This document shows, piece after piece, positions 37,201 through 50,190 of a DNA stretch of 64,000 nucleotides; within the stretch, counting starts at the first letter, position 1; each line of letters starts with the position of its first letter. The DNA is from Cranoglanis bouderius (Eukaryota; Chordata; Actinopteri; Siluriformes; Cranoglanididae). Under the pieces are notes generated by a model. It worked only from the letters and a program-made list of their open reading frames with translations, made no database searches and had not been told where the DNA came from. The position numbers and the translations under genes were made by a program. The DNA lies in contig CM042540.1 of the NCBI GenBank assembly GCA_023630585.1, forward strand, positions 14,525,574 through 14,589,573, given 5' to 3'.

Positions 37201-38827
37201 ACAGAAAGGACGATTCATTATGCACTCGACATGATTTATTGGAAGGTGGAAGGAAACAAGAGTGAGTTTGAGCTCCTGGCCTCATTTGTGGAAATTTTCC
37301 TGTCAGGAGAAATTTCAAGGATGTATCTTTTGTGGATGCCTGCCATTTTTCATAATGTCTGATAAAGCTTCCTGTATTGGTGGTAGCAATAAAACACAAC
37401 AATATTCTGATTACAGAAATTCACCAAGAAGAAGAAGAAGAAGAAGAAAAAGAAGAAGAGGAAGAGGAAAAAACAACTTTAACAACTTTTTTTTTTTTTG
37501 GCAAAAAGTTCCATTAGCTTGATAAGTGCTACCCAGAGTCCAATGTGTAACAGATGTGCTTAATAAGTAGGATACTCAAGAGCAGCTGTATGTTGAATAC
37601 TGGTTCATTGACCATACAAAGACGAATGGCTAACAGCTGGTTCCTCCACTGCAGTCAAGTCTCAGAAAAAGCTGGATTTCTTCACACCATCATTCAGCAA
37701 ATCCCTCGGCAAGGTGATGGTACTCAACCAAGACTGGTGAGCTTTCATTCTAAGGCTGATGGCGTTCTGCATTCATCTAGAATTGATCATGCATACAGAT
37801 GACTGTGATATATTCAGTAGTTTTTGTACTAAGGAGAAAAATTAAGCTTAGTCATAAATGTAAGGAATAATGGATGAATATTAAAGGCCTTATGAAAATA
37901 TTTAAATAGCACATTCTGCCACTCCGTTCCACTGTTGCAGCTATTATACTGTTATAGAGCTTAAACAGAGAATATCAAAATTAAAATATTTAATATTTAT
38001 TGAATTAAATGGAGAACAGAGAAATTTGTGTTATATGGTGTTTAATTAATTACACAAGCATCGCATATTTAGAATACTGGAGGCTATTAGCACTCACTAG
38101 AAGCCTTCATTTATATGCCCATATATTTACATAATAATGCAGCAATTATTGAAAAAAATCGACACTCTTTTTTAAAGAAGTGCTAAATTAGCCATTAGCT
38201 AAAAGAAATAAATACTCATAAACTAGAACTTGACATGTAGGTGTGAAGGTGCATAAATTATATCCATTGCATGTTAGTTGAAGAGCACTGTGAACATGCG
38301 AAAACCCTTGGAGCAATCCCTGTATTACTTGTTTAAAGAGGATCCATCCCCACAAATGCACTCCCACAAGAGTTGGCATATTTTTCCTCAGTTTTAAGTG
38401 CCTGTCATAAGATAATGAATACAGCTTCATGGACAGGAGACAACTGATTGTAGATCAAAGCATCATCATTCATATTAAGCTGAGCCATTTACTTGATGTT
38501 ATTTATGGTAATGGTGTGCTACTTCCTGATTTGTGTTGTTGTGCACCTTCGGCTAATCATGTCAAAAATGCACAGGCAGTCTATTTTTTATTTCTTCCAG
38601 CTGAAACATGTGCATACACAGTGAGGCTTGGTTTATAAATGCAAATATAATTTAACAGTGATTCAGGAGGGCCATCATCAAAAAGTAATGACTCGCTTGT
38701 ATGCTATTTGTGATACAAAATTGACCAACAAACTATAGAAAAACAAACTTTACTATCACCTATGAACCAAGAAATAGGAACTCACTGAAGTTGTGAGTTC
38801 ACCCAATAAAATAGCACAGTGGTGACT
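34246..38827. other. Gene-poor stretch of the desert
   Basis: No supported gene. Besides one Tc1 fragment (about 35290-35516), there is an AAG-rich purine tract (37425-37468) next to a T-run, and a block at 36.0-36.2 kb that resembles part of a larger repeat. The part at 36.6-36.8 kb is unique-looking. Open frames on both strands are short and unrecognised. Confidence 0.4.
35290..35516 (+). mobile_element. 3' part of a Tc1-like transposon
   Basis: AAACTTCATCTTTCAGCTTG, GAGAATCTGTGGCACTGTTT and a right end of TGAATACTTTGCAAGGCACT followed by GTAT. These correspond to the region from the second catalytic Asp to the terminal repeat of a Tc1 subfamily different from the 33.6 kb copy. Internal deletions are present. 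Confidence 0.65.
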
Positions 38828-39250
38828 CTAGAGGTCAAGGCTCTGGGCTTTTGATTGGAAGGTTGTGAGTTCAGATCCTAGCACCAAACGGATACTACTG
38901 CCCTTGAGCAAGACCCTTAAACTTGATCTGCTCAGCTTAGTTGTAAGTTGCTTTGGATAAAAGTGAAGTGACATGTGAAGGCCAATGTATGGTAACCCAT
39001 ACTTGGAATTTGTCCTCTGCATTTAACCCATCCAAGTTAGTGCACACACATTAGGAGTTGTGAGTAGTGAACACACACACTACAAACCGTGAACACACCC
39101 GGAGCAGTTTGCAGCCATTTTTTTTCTCGCTGCGGCACCCGGGGATGAGTTGAGGGTTAAGGGCCTTGCTCAAGGGCCCAACAGTGGCAGCTTGGCAGTG
39201 TTGGGATTTGAACTCACGACCTTCCGATCAGTAGCCCAACTTCTTTAAGC
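38828..39250. mobile_element. Composite SINE-related repeat with two opposed tRNA-like heads
   Basis: The left end reads forward as a tRNA-like head (AAGGCTCTGGGC, then GGTTGTGAGTTCAGATCC as B box). The right end reads as a second head in reverse (GGATTTGAACTCACGACCTT, rc of a B box). The middle, with TAACCCATACTTGGAATTTG and CACCCGGAGCAGT, is a dispersed fish repeat I recognise but cannot name. Likely two SINE-family insertions or an inverted composite. Confidence 0.5.
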
Positions 39251-39332
39251 TGAACCACATTTTATCAAATCTATCATGTGACAAAAATCATGCTTCTCTT
39301 AGAAATACTTATAAACCACACTGTAGTTTAAT

Positions 39333-39665
39333 TAGGGTGACCATATGTCCTCTTTTCCCTGGACATGTCCTCTTTTTCAAACCTTAAAAAAGTGTCTTGC
39401 CGGGTTTCGGCTTTAGTTTCATTATGATGTGCTTATGGTCTAATACTGCATCGTGTGTGCATATTTGCATTGCTTTAACCCCTCTCTGTAATTCCCAGCT
39501 CCTCACACACCAACTGGTTGATTATAAAAGGCCTGCAGCAACTACTGGCCAAATTCCTGCCTCTCAATGATTATTCTACGCTCAGCGAACACGCAAAGGT
39601 GAATGACAAATGACAGCTGTCCTGAGTCGAAACAATGCCAATGGCCATATAAGGTAATTTTTAAT
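39333..39665 (+). mobile_element. Left end of a hAT-like transposon
   Basis: Begins TAGGGTGACCATATGTCCTC followed by TTTTCCCTGGACATGTCCTC, a familiar hAT terminus in fish. The right end is not found, so the copy is truncated. Confidence 0.5.
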
Positions 39666-39793
39666 TTCATGTTATTGCATTCGAATGTGTAAATGATGGT
39701 AGAAGGTACACTCATGGCACCTGATATTTTATTTTATTCCTTGGACATTAAAAAGAATATAGGAAAAAATGTAAAATGGGCAGAGTGAAACCA

Positions 39794-39797
<4 letters not shown>

Positions 39798-39862
<65 letters not shown>
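39798..39862. repeat. (AT)n microsatellite
   Basis: About 32 perfect AT units, a self-complementary tract prone to cruciform formation. Confidence 0.95.
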
Positions 39863-39864
<2 letters not shown>

Positions 39865-41329
39865 GTGATGCTTATAGTGTGTCTTTTTCAGTGTATTAAA
39901 GTTTGCATAGTAACACTGTTCTGCAAAAGCTGATATAAAGTAGCTCTAACATTTCTAAAGATCCTTCCAATTAAATAAAAAGTAACTCACATTAGTGATT
40001 CATTAAATGTAAAACATTAAGCTTGACAGTGAAAAAACCCTACAGCTGTTGAAAAAATGATGTTTACTTCTAGCAGCTGATATGTGATGTGCAATGTACC
40101 AGTTCCTACATTATTTGAAAAATGTTGGGAAGAAACAACTATGGAAATAGTGATAACAGGGATCTTTTGATGAGATATGAGAAGTGTTTTACAAATATTA
40201 AAAGTCAGTAGTTTACCATTGACCATTGATTAGGAGTATATAAAATTTAGTACAAAAATTATATATAAAAATTATAAAATTACATGGTGTGTCCCAATTC
40301 ACTTGCGTGCCTTAAGTGGAACAGAGAGAGAGAGCTGCCAAAATCATGGTGAGCAAGATTACTTATACAAATTAAAGCTAACTGTGTACAGCAAGTGGCC
40401 ATTGGATTAAGATTTAGATAACAATGCCCAATGCTATAATAAGCTTATGTTAACTAAAATCCTATTATGAGCAGATGAAATGATTAATACTACTATAAAC
40501 AAACATGGCACAATTTCATATAGGTGGTATAATTATTATTACATTACCTGGTTTAATTGGTGCATATAGTCAAAATTTGGTTGGGCATAAGCCAATTTGT
40601 TAGCTGTTCTCACTCTCAGGACACCCCCTCCTCCATTTTTTAAACTTTCTTTTTATGTCCTGCCTCATTTCTTAACATGCAAGGGTTTGTGGGTGTTAAC
40701 TATTTATGTCATCTGAGTTCAACAGAAACAGGCTACTTAACCTGAGCTACTAAATAAAAATAACTTTTAGATTGTTAGAGTTACATGCCTACAGAACATA
40801 GGGATGTGAGATTTATGAGTCAAATCTAATCATATGTCATTGTGAAAAACTGAGCTGCTGGCACACTGTTTTTTTTTTTTTTAATGAAACGAGAGTAGCT
40901 GATTTGAGAGGATTTCGTAGCAACAAGCCCAACGACTTAGTTTGATAATGCATTTATTGTAACTCCATCCCTTGTTTACAATTACACATACCAATCTTGT
41001 GTATTATATTTGGGTTTACATTGTGATCATGAAAATAGGGCCCAGTGGTTAGTTTTATAGAACAGTACTAAGCATTATGATAAAAATGCTCAAGCTAGGT
41101 TTAAGGTTGACATTACCTGGGAGATGTTCATGACTGTGAAGGCCGTACCATATGATTTACATCATTTTCAACCTCATCAATCCATTCAGTGATTTTGTGC
41201 CCTGTATATTGGGGTGGGGTCATCCTAGAAGAGACCACTCCCAATAGAATAGAAATGTTCCACCATAGATAATCCTATCTATTAGATATTATTAGCAGTT
41301 TGTATTATTACCAGTTTCTCCTTAGGAGC
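39863..41329. other. Gene-poor stretch of the desert
   Basis: AT-rich sequence without recognisable genes, RNA genes or clear repeats apart from a T-run near 40871. Confidence 0.4.
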
Positions 41330-42394
41330 AATTTCCAGAGATACCACAAGCATCTGTACAAACCATTGTATGCAAATATAAAAATCATGGGACTACACAG
41401 ACACTGCATCATTCAGGAAAGAAGCACAAATTAACTCCCAGGGATGAACTTTGGTTTGAAACTGAACCCCAATACAATAACACAAGAACTGGGCAAGGAG
41501 TCAGAGGCTTCATGTACCAAACTATGTACATCCACCATTATGAGAGAGTAATAAATCTCCATGGCCTGACAGACTGTTGTTCAAGGAAGAAGCCCCTATT
41601 CTAAGACTGGCATGAAAAAGCCAGACTGACATTTGAGGGTGATCACCAGGATGAAGAACTAGCCTTTTGGAGGAGTGTTCTCTAATCAGATGAAACAAAA
41701 CTTGTACTGTTTGACCATAATGATCAGTGATACTTGTGGAAGAAGAAGGTTGAGGCTTTTAATCTGAAGAACACCATGTCAACTGTGACGCATGGGGGTG
41801 GCAGCATCATATTGAGGGGTTATTTTGCTGGTAAAAGGACTGGTGCACTTCAGAAAATAGATGGCACCTAAATTCCATCCAGATAATACGCCATCAAATA
41901 GATCTGGCCATGAAATAGATTGCGTACTATCTAGAAATACTGAAGAAATATTGAAGCAAAAAAAAAAAAAAAAAAAAAAAACATACTGAAGACATCAGCC
42001 AGAAAGTTAAAACTTGGTCACAGCTGGGTCTTCCAGCAGAACAATGATCCTAAGCACACCTCCTAAGAAGTAAAAAGTGGGTTAAAGACAACAAAGTGAA
42101 AGTATTGGAGTGGCCATCACAAAGCTCTGACCTGAATCCCAGAACATTTTTGAACTGAAAGTATTGTGGGAAATAAAAGCTGAAATAAGTCTCTTAGCTA
42201 TTATTTTGAAATGAACTTTTATGGAAATAAGGTAGATACAGTAATTGACTTAATGCAGGAAATGTATGGTAACATGAAATGTGTGGAGTTGTGAAAAATT
42301 GAGTTTGAATGTCTTTAGTCTAGGTGTATGCAAACTTTTGGAAAGAATCCTAGATTTTCAAGGTGGTCTCAGACTTTTGGATCCCACTGTATAT
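41330..42394 (+). mobile_element. Decayed Tc1-like transposon
   Basis: Transposase relics in order: AATCAGATGAAACAAAACTT (first catalytic Asp region, SDETKL), CATGGGGGTGGCAGCATCAT (His-Gly-Gly-Gly-Ser), AGAACAATGATCCTAAGCAC (second Asp region) and GTATTGGAGTGGCCATCACA. The right end reads GGTGGTCTCAGACTTTTGGA followed by TCCCACTGTAT. An A-run of about 24 (from 41958) interrupts the coding region. Many stops and frameshifts; the left end is not placed. Confidence 0.75.
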
Positions 42395-45300
42395 GAATAA
42401 ATACATGCTGTAATATGGAAACACCATGCTGCTTCCCTCCAAAGAACAGATTCTGACCTTTGAAACTTTTGATATTTATGATAAGTGACATTTTTTTAAC
42501 CAAGTGTCAGTCAGAGGTTCCAAATTAGTTATGATAAAGCTGGAATCAGCTTCCAATAATAATCACCACCTCTAAAAATTGAACCAAATATTCCAGTCTT
42601 TATGTTTATTAATGAATATCGCATAGTTTTGACTTTGGTTACAGGCAGTTTGGCGTAGGCAGGAAGCTGGAGCTGTCCATGGTGCTTCACTAACTTTGTT
42701 GGATTTGTTTTGAACACAGTTTTTGAGCTGTGACTCTCATGGTTTGCCTTGGCTCCATTCTGTTCTTCCTGTAGCTATCTTGCACTAGTTTCTGGTCACT
42801 TGGTAAATACCTCTTGCTTAAATTTTATTATTTTGCTTTGGATAAAAGCACAAATCTAAAAGTGTAATGTAAATCATGCACACTAATTCACAATAGCAAA
42901 CAATGCTAATATTCTTAGCCCCCTTTTCACCTTTCTGTCATGTCAGCGTGAGAGTCTACAAGAAACTCTGATTCGACTCCCTCTTCGGGTACTGACAATT
43001 TCACATTAGTACCTGATTTCCAGTTGATTAACAGTGTTGAAATAATGAAGTACTCAGCCTCTGCTTATTAGTCTCATGTGAGCTGAATCAGAAAAGTGTT
43101 GTATAGTTTTAATATAGGCTTGTTAACTCATATTCATTTACTTGTCACATCTTTGAACCTTAACATTGCATTTCTGTTCCATTTAGCTTGATGAACAAAT
43201 AGCTTTGCCCAATGGGATGCAGCCAATTAATAAAATTTCATTGTGGAAGAGGGGGTGGTAAGTAAATGGAATATACATTTAAAGTAAGCCTTATTACGGA
43301 AACACAGGTAAGCCTTATTAAAAAATACAGGTAGTATTAAATGAACTGACTAACTACAAATCCTGCAATGGTATTTTGCTAAATGTTTTAAACACATCTA
43401 TTAGAATAATGGACAATACTTTATAATAAACAAGCACTCAAACACACACCTCCTGCTTACCAACTTAATACTTCTTGCTTTAAGTTTTCTTCTTCCTTGT
43501 TCCTGTTTCCTGTCTTGCTCATGTTCTAGCCCTGTTTTGAACACTTCCCATGATGATAAAATTACTGTCTCTTATTAGCCATATTTGGATTGTTAGAGTT
43601 TATTAGTCGGTGTATGTATAGCCCTCTTTGTATAATGATTCTTTGCAAAGTCTGTTTTATGTTAGATTCTAGCATATAGTTTCCTGTCATTTTTAGCATT
43701 CTGTGGCTTACAGTTTCAAGTTTATACTCTGTATTATAAACCATGTTTTCAGCCATTGTTTTGCTTTCAAATCTATTTCTGTATGAATATCTCTTGGATA
43801 ACCATGTTTGAGCACTCCAGTTTAACATTACATTCAACTAGGATAACTAGCAAAAATGAGCAAATATGGATATATAAAATGAATCTACAATTAGTGGTAT
43901 TTGCAGTTTAAACACAGCTGTAATACTACAATATTATTAAAATAATCTTATGAGAATGATAAAGGAAATTTAAGTAATATATTCAATTATTTAAATGTAG
44001 TGTAAGGTAATATTTCTTGGACATGCAGGTTAAAATGGATAATGGGCTTTATTAAATTGGCTTTATTAATTCAAAACTTCAGGCAAAAATTGAAGTCAAA
44101 TGAACAGAGCAGAGTTCAAAAACCAAATGCATTATCCCTAACAAAGTGGACAAAGGGCAAAAACCAGAGAAAACAGATTAAGTCACACACAGGAGATACA
44201 TACTGGGAAAATGTGCTTTGAAATGTATGCTGAAGTAATGAACAAACTAAACTAAATAGTATTTAAGGCTGAAGAGGTGATTAGTAAATGAGGTGCAGGT
44301 GAGTGTGATTAATAAGCTGTTGAATTCATGGGAAAGCCCAAATAAAATCTGTGAGTAGATCCTGACTCGAGTGCTCTTGTGTTACAGTTAATAGCTATTG
44401 CTACTTAGGAAGGATAATCTGTCTGTCTGTGCTTGAGGCAACAGCCGTGCCCCTCTGGAGAGCATTACAACAGTGGATCGAGAGTAAAATGTTGCGACCA
44501 CTGATGGAGGTCTAAGGGGTAATGATGGCAGAGAAGTCTTATACTGATTAACATAAAGGCAGGCTAATGTAGCATTAGTGCCACTCCACAGAGCTCCTCT
44601 TACAGGAGACAGCACATGATGTGTTGCTTCCATTTCACTTTGCTGTAGCTTCCCATACAGTGAATTTCTAACATAATGTTTTTAATGGTCCTTATTTCTC
44701 AGTTATGTACATCAATGAGTACTTGCAGCATGCCATTGTACATGTTTTTGTGTGTTGTAATGGAGGAAGTGAAAGTTGAGCATTGAAACAGCCATATTTC
44801 TGTACTGAATCTGTAGCCATAAATTGATAAAATGCCTATATACAGTAATAATGATGAGGAGGTTAGAAGCCTCTTGCTTAGTGTCTCAATTTCTTGCTTA
44901 GTTCTTGGCAATAGCTCCTGTTGATGTAGCAGTGATGGTGCTCTCTCACTCTTCCTACCAAAACATTTTAGAAAAGCAAAATGCTTTACTCTGGGCTGCA
45001 TTATGATCTACTGCATTTCTTGTGCTTTAAGATGGTGTATAATATCTCCTCCTCCTCCTCCTCCTCCTCCTTCACTGCTCATCTTTTATGGTTGCCTTGC
45101 TGTCATTGGAGCTGTTTGTATTGTAGTGTAGTGTTCAGCATCAACCTATCAAGTTATCATGTGGATATTGAAGATTTCTATACAGTACTTTGATGCACAG
45201 AGCACATACCTTGGAAAATCTGGGAAAGAATGAAAAAAGAAACAAGGAGAAAAAAAAATCAATATATACTTTTTTATTTATATTGCTGTCCTCCTGATTT

Positions 45301-46304
45301 GGTGTTCTCCCAAAGGTTTGCCTCATAATTATAAATTAGCAATTTAAATCATCAGTGTAGTGAATGTGACAACTTTATCTAATGTTTAAAAACCCTTCCT
45401 TGTAACTAGGGTTGGTATAATGCTCTTATGCCGGCTAATTAAATAGGCTGGGCTTCTTCACGGATCATTGGTTACTGCTGATTAAGGAGTGATTGGAAGG
45501 TTATATAAATCAAAGACAACTAAGCCAGCTAATTAGGTGCCACAGTCATTACACAAGCAAAAATCCTACAGTGAAAAGGCATCTTTTTTCCACACAATCA
45601 TCTGTTATCGGTTAACATGACCAAGGGCTTGCCCTGTATTATCACAGTAGTGATGAAGCTTAATAGAAAATACATTTGATTGGGTCTTTTTGAGGAAAAA
45701 GCAACTCTGCAAACTGTCTTTACTAAGATCCCAAAGTTGTGTTTGGAAGGAGATAAATTCCACAAGCAAAAAGTGAGCATGCTGAACTGCTCATAATAAT
45801 TACATGAATTACATCATGTGCAAAGTAGAGCTAGAAAGCAATATGTAAATTAAGTTTTTGTATGTGCCATTTGTGCTTGATAGCCATGGCAAGGTCAGAG
45901 CTCTGAAAGAAACTGAAACTAAACCTTGCCAAACACACAGAATTGTCTAGTATAACAACAAATAAGGGTTGTGAGATGTGTCAAAAAGCTGTTCATAATA
46001 CAATAAGAATGCACAATAAAAGGGTGTATATTTTGTTCATAAATAATATGTGAATGGAAACCTTGGCATCAGAGGTATGAACATGTGGGGGACATGAAAT
46101 TAACTTCACCACAGTAATATTTAGTTATTTTAAGAAGCTTTCTGATCATAATCCTGAGAAAACCTTCTCATGATTAAAACCTAGTGAATGATTCTTTTTT
46201 TTGTCTTTGTGTAGACGGACTAGTGGATCCATGTATTGGTGTGTGTTGTCTGTTTCTGAAAAGATAAAACAAGCTATTTTGCTCATATGATCAATACAAT
46301 CCTT
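42395..46304. other. Gene-poor stretch with candidate non-coding elements
   Basis: No supported gene. A repeat-like block lies at about 44.03-44.35 kb, a CCT trinucleotide tract at 45045-45072, and a compact unique block with two GCTAATTA cores at 45.41-45.55 kb. The short open frames are unrecognised. Confidence 0.4.
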
Positions 46305-46432
46305 GCCCTATGAAAGCCTGGCATTCCATCCAGAGTGTATTCCCACCTCACACCCAGTGTTCTTGGGATAGACTCCTGACCCACTGCGACCCTGACCAGG
46401 ATAGAGCAGTTAATGAAAATGATAATAAGATA
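46305..46432 (+). mobile_element. ATTC-family SINE/L2-like 3' fragment, plus orientation
   Basis: CCTGGCATTCCATCCAGAGT, CACCCAGTGTTCTTGGGATA and CGACCCTGACCAGGATAGAG match the reverse complement of the 25.4 kb element's tail half. Truncated at the 5' end. Confidence 0.55.
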
Positions 46433-46921
46433 ATTAAAGAACTGTTAATCAGCTTGCAATTTTTTTTGCATGTATTGTCATGTTTGTTTTTACACATGCA
46501 GTCCTTTAGTAAACCAGGGCCTTACTTTACATAGTTGGGCCTCCATAAAGACATTCTTCAGGTTCGAACTCTCTGGAGAGCTCCTTCTGCTTGGTTTGGA
46601 ATAACAATTTCAGGCTGCAATGTCCTTTAGGATTTTGTCATAAAGCCGATAGACGCTGGTGATAAGCTCAGCATGGCATCAATCATCCATTCACTGACTG
46701 TCATTTCATGAAAGTTTGCCTCTCGTTGTCATGAATCATGCAACAAAGTGAAATCCACACACTTTATCTGACTTTGGTTCTAATATGTCAAAGTTATTGA
46801 GTTCAGTAGAGTGGATTTGTATGATGGATATTTTTAAGTAATTGTCACTATTCCACACAGCACTGTGTGCTTCAAAAAGTATCCAGAAGAAATTATTTAT
46901 TTTGTCTATTATGCCTTACAA

Positions 46922-48490
46922 CAGTGGTTCTCAAATAGTTTGGTTTGGGACCCAGGTTTTATATTGGACATCAAGTCATGGCCCAACACTACGCTAAAGT
47001 TGTTTATCATATGGAAGTAAATGAAAAAAAAAATGCATATTAATTTTACATAATAATGCTATTAATACTTCTAATAATTATCCATTGCAGAGTCCTAATA
47101 AAGTTGGATAATAATCATTTACTATCTTATATAACAGGAAATAAAACAACTTACATATTGAGTTGTTAAAGTTGTACCTCAAATATTTACAGTGGAAAAT
47201 ATCTTATGATTGCTTAATAAAGTGCAAAATTAATAATTCACCTGACATTAATATGAAAATGGGCCACTATATAAATGCATACACATAATCCTGAGTAAGT
47301 GCAATTTACCTAGTCTAACAAATAAAACAAACACTGAGCCAAATATTGAATTACAAATTGTATGCTCAATATGAAAAATGCATAAACATAACAATGAAAT
47401 TTAACTGCAACTAAGAAGAACAGAGTTGAAATCATAGCCTGTGAATGGGAAACCTGAGGGTGTGGTTTCATTTTGATGTCTGGATGAAAATGAAAGTCAG
47501 GATGGTACGATTGCATACATCTGATGATTCATCTAGATGACGTGCATAATAGTCAGTTGGCTTAATGCGTGTTACCATCTGCTGCTTTATGTCCTCAGAC
47601 ATATCTTGTATTCTTCTCCGTATGTTGTCATTGGAGATTGGGATTTTGAGCTGATTTACGGCAGATTTACACTGAGGAGATCTCTGGTCATGTAGATTGC
47701 AGCAGGTAATACAAGATCCTCTGTAGAAGTGTTTTTTGCCTTTTTGCATTTTGCAATGTGATGAGCAAGTCTCTATGATACACAAAGTTCTTGCTCCTGA
47801 ACAGTGCACACATTTTTGATCAATTTAATTGAGATCTGAAAAACTGAACATGCTTATCTTTATGGCTTGAGTGTTTTGCCTCTAAATACCTTTTGAAATT
47901 AGATGTTTCATGCTTTCTGCAGCCAGGCAAAATGCACTGTGGTCTGCATGCTTGTCTTCTGTTCAAGTAAAGCCATATTTTATGTAATCTGGGTCTTATT
48001 TTTGTTGACCTTTAATAGTTTTTTCCATTCTTTTATTGGAAGAGAGAATTTTATTCCATTTATCTATGTTAGCACCAATTGTTTACAGATGAATTAGCAC
48101 CAAAACTGACACAACTTGGATTGGATGCACAACACGACATCATCAAATTTGCTATTGGCTATAACAACAGCTACGGGGAGCATTCCTTTTTGATTTTTTA
48201 ACTTTTTTAAAACTAAAATTGTTTTTTTTGTCATATTTTCCCATAGTTTTTTTTCATTTGCAGCAATGATTTTTTTCTTCCTAGAAGTTCACAACTCAAT
48301 CATAAAGGAACCCACCAGTTAGGAAACACTGCCTATGGTATGTTGCTTGTCATATGGAAGTAAACGAAGAAATGCATATTAATTTTACATAATAATGTTA
48401 TTAATACTACTAATAATTCTTTCCAGAAGTTCACAAATCAATCATAAAGGAACCCACCAGTTAAGAAACACTGCCTATGGTATATTGCTT
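46922..48490 (-). mobile_element. Decayed hAT-like transposon with transposase relic
   Basis: The left end is CAGTGGTTCTCAAATAGTTT. The right end, read in reverse complement, is CAGTGTTTCCTAACTGGTGG (ending 48331), and occurs again ending at 48473. Between them, minus-strand 47468-47809 reads LKIPISNDNIRRRIQDMSED then ARHLDESSDVCN, the N-terminal part of the catalytic region of ZBED5-like hAT transposases, with the first acidic residue in LDES. Upstream and downstream parts are lost. The right-end block is tandemly duplicated. Confidence 0.7.
48283..48490. repeat. Tandem duplication, unit about 142 bp (1.5 copies)
   Basis: The 66-bp block beginning AGAAGTTCACAA and ending GCTT occurs at 48283-48348 and again at 48425-48490 with few changes. 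The segment between (about 48350-48420) closely matches 47005-47080, near the left end of the same hAT element. Confidence 0.85.
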
Positions 48491-49716
48491 ATATATGCCA
48501 ATATGAATTAAAATAATTGACACCTACATTAATTTGGGTACAAGATATAAGTATGAAGGACATATCATTACCATTTAGTGTTAATTGTTTCATCCAGCCT
48601 GATAGGCTATTAACATATCAATCTTTATGCACCTCGTTTCTTTCATGCAAGGCACAGCAGGGCATAAAGAAAGAGATAATTACTAAACTGAACCAGAAAC
48701 CAGAGACTCTGTTTGAAACAGGTTTAAGCCAGTGATGTCCTTAACATTTTACCTTCAAAGGTAGCCCTTTACATTTGCTTGTAGAAACAGATGTGATTCC
48801 AATCATGCTTTTTTTTGTTGCTGCCGTTGTTAATTTGTGGCTTCTGAAAAGAAAGAGAGTGAGAGAGTGAGAATTTGTTGATGAGGATCAAACAGTCTTA
48901 TCACCCTGTGGCATCTCAGCTCTTGCACTGATGTCCTGCATAAGCCCTTAGCATTAGTCAAGGGCTTTAAGAAAGCCTACATAAGATAATTAGAAAACCA
49001 AGAATGACTTCCATTCCACAGATGGTGAGGTTAGTAGAGTCTTTCTTTAGTACACCCACTACTATCAATAACCTGATGGACTCATAGATCTCAATGGACT
49101 CATAGATTTGCAGTTCATCTGCTAAATGTAAGGCCATACTTTAGGTTCGTCTTTACATCAAATATCTCAACTGACATGTTGATTAACTTTAGTTATTTGG
49201 TGTGTCTTTGAAAAGACAATTCAATTGTTAGCCGTGCCACATTCAGCGAACCTCAGAATGATTTGTTTCAAAAGAATGGGCAACAATGATTCAAATTTTC
49301 CACTTGATGAACTTGATGAAAGTATTTACATTTCTTCTAAAAAAAAAAAAAAAGAAAAGCCGTTTCCTCTAAGAACTTTTCTCAATTTAGTATTTTCATA
49401 AGTAGGCAAATGATTGACATCCCTAAATCACAAAATACAGTGTCTGAACTTCATCATTGGAACTACAGTTGTAAATTGGATTTTTCCCCCCTAATGCAGC
49501 ACAGAATTGGTTGTGGGAACATAAAATGTTTTACAACAGTCATCTCAATGAAAAGGTATGGTCTGAATTAAAGGCAGTCCACTTGCACAAATCAAAAAAT
49601 ATATAGGAGCTGGATATGTTTTTCATGGAGGAGTATCCAAATTATATTATATGAAGAGGATCGGGATCAGTATTCTCTTTAGAGGAAGACTGAAGTAAAT
49701 AATAATTTCAGAAGTA

Positions 49717-49717
<1 letters not shown>

Positions 49718-49797
<80 letters not shown>
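49718..49797. repeat. Compound (ACT)n-(AAT)n microsatellite
   Basis: About 12 ACT units followed by about 14 AAT units. Confidence 0.95.
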
Positions 49798-49798
<1 letters not shown>

Positions 49799-50095
49799 TC
49801 AAATATTGGTTTACTACATCCCTATATGGTTAAGAATATACTTTATTCATTTTATATATACACTTTTTTTTCTCTTATAAGGTGATAGTAATTCTGGAGT
49901 GGCTTGTATCTGTGGTGGACCTATGAAAATGCTGCGTGCTTAAATGCTCTATATCTCAAAGGAGATTTTTTCAGAGTCTCTTCTTGTGAGCAGTGTGTAG
50001 TGGGAAATCAGAGATAGAAGTAATCTACCTGCCTCTGTAGGAGATCCTGACACAAGGCTTTGTGCCATGACCAGGAGCTGTTAACGTCTATAATT

Positions 50096-50098
<3 letters not shown>

Positions 50099-50189
<91 letters not shown>

Positions 50190-50190
50190 G
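50099..50190. repeat. (GT)n microsatellite, about 46 units
   Basis: Near-perfect GT tract with a single GC step close to its right end. Confidence 0.97.
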
